A DNA stretch of 64,000 bases, from NCBI GenBank assembly GCA_964550845.1, contig CAZKAD010000001.1, positions 186,001-250,000 on the forward strand. Direction: 5' to 3'. Under the pieces are notes generated by a model. The model had not been told where the DNA came from and made no database searches. It saw only the letters and a list, made by a program, of their open reading frames with translations. This document shows, in pieces, positions 60,268 to 64,000 of this stretch. The DNA is from CAYTKU01 sp964550845. GTDB lineage: Bacteria; Patescibacteriota; Patescibacteriia; Magasanikbacterales; UBA922. Positions within the stretch are counted from its first letter, which is position 1. Every line of letters begins with the position of its first letter. A program made the translations under genes and the position numbers.

Positions 60268-60291
60268 TTCTTTTCCCCTCGGGGAAAAGAA
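60268..60291. terminator. Hairpin, 11-bp stem, 2-nt loop
   Basis: TTCTTTTCCCC, TC, GGGGAAAAGAA is perfect, between convergent genes ending at 60262 and 60302. Confidence 0.75.
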
Positions 60292-60301
60292 TAAAAACCA
60301 T

Positions 60302-63300
60302 TCATTTTCTTCGATGAGTGCGCTTTGGTACTTTCTTTCGATTACCATTCTTATTTGGAATATCCATACTCATTTGATTTTCAGCCCATTGATTATAGTG
60401 TTCAATGTAAGCTCGTTCAAATTCATCGAGCTCCTTCTCCCACATTTGGCGAGCCGATGTATTCAGTAAGGTGTCATACTCTTTTCGAAGGAGATTATAT
60501 TGTGCTGCCAGTTTCTCAATCATATCATAACAAAAGTTACTGACTGGAATTTTAAGCAAATATTCGTGGCTCCCATCAATTTGTTGAAAGTTAGCTTGTT
60601 GAATTTTTTGGAGAATCTCGGCTTTCTTCTTTTTGAAGATAACAATTTGATCACTCACAACTGCTTGAATAAAACGATATTTCTCAGCAGTGGCTGTCAT
60701 TCTTTTCAACAAGTTAGCAAGAATGTATTCTTTTCGAACTTGATAAAGACGGAGTCTCTCCTTTGCAAAGGTGAAAATAATCTGATCAACCGAATCAAAA
60801 GTTTCTGGAGGATGTGCATAATCAATAAACGCGGTCATATTACTGGTAGATAATTTTGTCACTAAATTTAAATGTTTGAGAATATTTTCCGGATTTCCAA
60901 TCAGTGTAAAATCAACTCGAACTGCACTTGAATGATCGATGAAATCTTCTATCACCTCCTTTTCGCGTAATTCTTTCAAAGTTTCTTTGAAATCTGATGT
61001 CCACTTTCCAATTGGCAGTTCGGTAATGTGAACTGAATTTTCGCTTGCAAGTTGAACCACACCTTCGGTTTGATAACGTTGATAACCAACTTTTTTGACT
61101 GTTCCACGAAAACCTCGATACCATGGAAGAAGTTCAGGAAGCTCTGAAAAAGTTATTTTCGATTTTCCTACATTAACAGTGGTGATTTCATCGAGATTTT
61201 CTCGGATCCATATTCTGAGAGCTCGAATAATGTCAAGAGGATTGAATGCTGGAATGGAAGTTGACCATCCAGTTCCAATTCCATCACACCCATTAACTAA
61301 AATGGTTGGGATGACTGGAACATAATATTCCGGCTCAATTGGCCCTTTTTCTCCTTGTCGATAAGTCAAAACGGGAAAATCTTCGGCCCGAAAAAGATAA
61401 TGCATGATTTTTTCGAGTCGAGTCATTACATATCTTGTCTCAGCCGCATCTTTTCCACCTTTCAATCGAGATCCAAATTGACCTGCAGGTTCAAGGTAGT
61501 TAATATTGCCTGCACCAATGAAATCTTGAGCCATGCAAACAGCTGCGTCGCTTAAACATTTGTCATTGTAGTGATATTCCGCAATTGCAGTGGTATGAGC
61601 CGCAACTTCGACAACTTTGATTTCATCACCTTGGCCAGCAACAATTTTTTTCTTAAAGCACGCGAAGATAATTTTTCGTTGTGATTGTTTGAGTCCGTCG
61701 AACACAGACGGAATAGCTCGGATATTGCTGGTGATTGAAAAATTAATTACTTCAGTGTTGATAAAATTCGAATATGTGGTTGAGACATATTGAGCTTTTT
61801 CATCTCCGATAAACATGAAGTTATCTTCATTGTAAGCTCGAATCCAATCTTTTCTGGCTTCAGCATTGTTTTTACCGAATACTTTCTTAAAGTTTTCGAC
61901 CATGTTCGGATCCGGAAGATAAAGTTGCATCCTTGATCCAAAACCATCGAGAATATCTTTGTCTCGATTGGTACCCAGTCCCTTAAAATACTTCGGTTTT
62001 CCATATTTACCTTCGTTATTGGCTTGAAAGTCTTTGAATGTTGATTGACGATAAAATTTCCTTTCTTCTCCATTCTTCATTGTCAAACGGATGATTGGAG
62101 TTTTCATTGACATGACAAAACTCGGTGTTCTTGACATCAATCCGGGAAACATTTTTAGCAGATTATTATGAATTAGACCTTCAATATGAATTCCATCATC
62201 ATCTGCATCGGTGACTAACACCAAAGCTCCATATCTCAAAGTGACAAGATTTTCATCTTTACTATAATCGACTCCAAGTTTGAGACCCAGTGCTTGAATA
62301 ATGTTTTGAACTTGTTTACTCTCAGCAATTTTTTCAGCGTTCGCTTTTTGTGTATTGAGAATTTTACCTCTGAGAGGAAGGATTCCAAGATAGTCACGAC
62401 CAGTCTTTCCATTCAGACCTTTTGCCAATCCTTTGGTCACAAAGGTGGCAGCTGAATCTCCTTCACAGATAAAAAGAATGCATTCCATTGAATGGATTGT
62501 TCCAGCTAAATTTGCATCATCAAGTTTTTCGATATTGAGATGTTTCTCACCAGTCCCTTCCATTTTCTTCTTCTGCACTCGGTAAATCTTCGATTCAATC
62601 AATTCCTTCAACGTTGTAATCACCGGCCATTTCATAATCTTATTCAAGAACTTTGCATCAAGATGAATTTCAGGCTTTGGCAAAGAAAGTTTCACCTTTT
62701 CTTGTGAAGTAAACTTTGGATTGTCTGCGCCATAATTGATGAATAGTGAAAAATGTGAGGCGACTTCTCGACCAGTGATTTTACATTTATCATCCTTCAG
62801 TTCAGCATTTAGACGAGAGGCAATTTCAGTGAATAAAACTTTGTGCCAAGCGTCAACATGAACACCTCCCTCTGGTTGAGGAATGCCATTGGTAAAAGCA
62901 ACGATAGTTGGATTATTACTCGCCATAATTGCGACCTCGTTATCAGGTAAGCTAATGGCAAGGACTTCAGATTTTTCTTCCGAATACATCGAAGCATAAT
63001 CAGCCAGATTTTTAACTGGAACTAAAACGTCATTGAAATAGACTTTTACTTTAGTCAACATCGCAATATCATAGGCGTACTTTTGCAGCACAGCCATTGA
63101 AGAAGCAGTGATTCCTGGCATACCAAATTTTTGATAATCGGGCAGCCAGTGAACAAAAGTATAGCCAGTTCCACTTTTCGAAACGACCTGCGGAGCTGTT
63201 ACTTCAGTCATATTGTTCATCCAAACCTGGGTGAAATGGAGATTTCTTGTCGCATCTTGGGTCTCAACTTTGAACCATTTGGAGAAAGTTGAGGTTAATT

Positions 63301-63736
63301 TGGAACCAAATCCATTTCGCCCTGAAGTTCTTCTCTTTTCATTATCATTGTAGTTTGTCGATGACATATAAACACCGAATACGATACTCGGATTGAACAT
63401 TTGTTCATAACCGGGGATTCGACTTCGTTCAATGGGAATAGTTCTTCCATCATTCCAGAAAGAAATACTTCCATCTTGGTAAATGTTCATTCGAATAGTT
63501 GTACATTTGGTTGTCGTACTTGATCTCCAAACATTATCGATACAGTTGCTTCCAATTTCGATTACAGTTCTTTCCCATGCTGGGTTGAAAGTGACATTAT
63601 CGTAAACGATTTTTCCATTCTTCACCACTGGGACATAGAAACTATCATTTCGAAAAGTTCCAAGATAAGTATCGGGACGATGGAGAACATGCTCACGCAT
63701 GTTTCCCATCACCCGAATTTCAGGATCATGTGCCAT
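60302..63736 (-). CDS. top2: DNA topoisomerase II (type IIA)
   Basis: A 1144-aa eukaryotic-type topo II, single-chain. In order: GHKL ATPase with EIGSNCIDN and the GRNGFGSKLTS loop, TOPRIM with EGDSA (425-429) and TDADDDGIHI (about 509-517), PSVFDGLKQSQRKI, and the winged-helix catalytic Tyr769 in TRYVMTRLEK. The C-terminal end is short and basic (NGNRKKVPKRTHRRK) without the long regulatory tail of cellular enzymes, as in other giant-virus topo II proteins. It would relax and decatenate the viral genome during replication. No promoter octamer is found, so it may not be an early gene. Confidence 0.97.
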   Translation of the reverse strand: MAHDPEIRVMGNMREHVLHRPDTYLGTFRNDSFYVPVVKNGKIVYDNVTFNPAWERTVIEIGSNCIDNVWRSSTTTKCTTIRMNIYQDGSISFWNDGRTIPIERSRIPGYEQMFNPSIVFGVYMSSTNYNDNEKRRTSGRNGFGSKLTSTFSKWFKVETQDATRNLHFTQVWMNNMTEVTAPQVVSKSGTGYTFVHWLPDYQKFGMPGITASSMAVLQKYAYDIAMLTKVKVYFNDVLVPVKNLADYASMYSEEKSEVLAISLPDNEVAIMASNNPTIVAFTNGIPQPEGGVHVDAWHKVLFTEIASRLNAELKDDKCKITGREVASHFSLFINYGADNPKFTSQEKVKLSLPKPEIHLDAKFLNKIMKWPVITTLKELIESKIYRVQKKKMEGTGEKHLNIEKLDDANLAGTIHSMECILFICEGDSAATFVTKGLAKGLNGKTGRDYLGILPLRGKILNTQKANAEKIAESKQVQNIIQALGLKLGVDYSKDENLVTLRYGALVLVTDADDDGIHIEGLIHNNLLKMFPGLMSRTPSFVMSMKTPIIRLTMKNGEERKFYRQSTFKDFQANNEGKYGKPKYFKGLGTNRDKDILDGFGSRMQLYLPDPNMVENFKKVFGKNNAEARKDWIRAYNEDNFMFIGDEKAQYVSTTYSNFINTEVINFSITSNIRAIPSVFDGLKQSQRKIIFACFKKKIVAGQGDEIKVVEVAAHTTAIAEYHYNDKCLSDAAVCMAQDFIGAGNINYLEPAGQFGSRLKGGKDAAETRYVMTRLEKIMHYLFRAEDFPVLTYRQGEKGPIEPEYYVPVIPTILVNGCDGIGTGWSTSIPAFNPLDIIRALRIWIRENLDEITTVNVGKSKITFSELPELLPWYRGFRGTVKKVGYQRYQTEGVVQLASENSVHITELPIGKWTSDFKETLKELREKEVIEDFIDHSSAVRVDFTLIGNPENILKHLNLVTKLSTSNMTAFIDYAHPPETFDSVDQIIFTFAKERLRLYQVRKEYILANLLKRMTATAEKYRFIQAVVSDQIVIFKKKKAEILQKIQQANFQQIDGSHEYLLKIPVSNFCYDMIEKLAAQYNLLRKEYDTLLNTSARQMWEKELDEFERAYIEHYNQWAENQMSMDIPNKNGNRKKVPKRTHRRK

Positions 63737-64000
63737 ATTTGAATCGAGTGCAAATTTTTACTTGGGTTGTAATTTTTGAAATCATTTTTTCGTGCATGGA
63801 TACCTAGCCGTAAACGGGCAAAAAGCACAACTTTCCTTCTTATTTGAGTCTTGAAGGTACCTGGATTTTTCTCGTCAAAACGAGAAAAATTTCGATTTTC
63901 TGGGTATTTTTTGCATCGGTCGGCAATTTTTTCAATCAATCAATTTGCGCCGGACCGTCGAGTTGTGGGTCTCGGAGAGGCCGAATTTGCTCGATTTCTT
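63737..64000. other. Right-end intergenic sequence, no gene seen
   Basis: 264 nt with no supported coding frame. A segment near 63840 (TTATTTGAGTCTTGAAGG) matches the left half of the hairpin in repeat module A (6881), and TTTTTCTCGTCAAAACGAGA is a small hairpin. Base composition rises in GC toward the edge. Confidence 0.5.

Noticed and set aside
63709..63939. Leftward 76-aa frame before topoisomerase II
   Set aside because: It overlaps the topo II start in a different frame and covers repeat-like sequence; no family resemblance.

Overview
This window looks like a piece of a nucleocytoplasmic large DNA virus (giant virus, Nucleocytoviricota), probably from a metagenome or single-virus assembly. 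It is AT-rich, shows no introns, carries genes densely on both strands, and has no tRNA, rRNA or bacterial-style operons. The gene set is typical of such viruses: a eukaryotic-type topoisomerase II, a class II thymidine kinase, a Rad50/gp46-like ATPase, protein kinases, RING and RBR ubiquitin ligases, collagen-like fibre proteins, a patatin phospholipase, a GT-B glycosyltransferase and many lineage-specific paralogues. The octamer AAAATTGA, known as the early promoter of Mimivirus and its relatives, lies 27 to 83 nt before about 19 gene starts. This leans toward an Imitervirales-like virus, but no capsid, polymerase or packaging gene is present to place it.

Layout. Positions 1-4.3 kb hold an SR-rich basic protein running off the left edge, three short paralogues and a glycosyltransferase. 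Positions 4.3-11.4 kb hold two PD-(D/E)XK nuclease paralogues around a copine/RGLG-like VWA protein, three copies of a ~110-bp non-coding module, a collagen-like protein and a seven-repeat EsV-1-7 protein fused to a nuclease. A 100-N gap at 11,650 is flanked by identical 55-mers and is probably a false gap. Positions 12-20 kb hold an intact 678-aa protein and a broken copy of it, a T5orf172/GIY-YIG-like protein of foreign composition and a GC-rich outlier gene. Positions 20-23 kb hold a four-member paralogue family. Positions 23-30.5 kb hold a kinase, two small Cys-rich membrane proteins, the SMC-like ATPase, a membrane RING protein and an RBR ligase. Positions 30.6-43 kb hold three members of a 'YDPR-tail' family, thymidine kinase, small paralogue pairs, three short fibre-like proteins and a TARG1-like macrodomain. 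Positions 43.6-48.7 kb hold two large collagen-like proteins and a patatin. Positions 48.8-58 kb hold six more YDPR-tail proteins, interrupted by a membrane-anchored Cys-rich protein. Positions 58-64 kb hold a cyclin-CDK fusion and topoisomerase II.

Two genome-wide signals stand out. Most gene ends carry a near-perfect hairpin whose stem sequence changes from site to site while the loop stays CTCG, TTCG or a similar short loop; these are probably transcript 3'-end signals. A short palindromic repeat (core GTCCCTTCGGGAC between GTTAAAC-like arms) is scattered through intergenic regions and has also entered several coding regions, where its period becomes 18, 21 or 24 nt, so the reading frame survives. 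The encoded functions suggest DNA processing (topo II, Rad50-like, TK, nucleases), control of host ubiquitin and cell-cycle signalling (RING, RBR, VWA, cyclin-CDK), removal of ADP-ribose marks, and a fibrous, possibly glycosylated particle surface.
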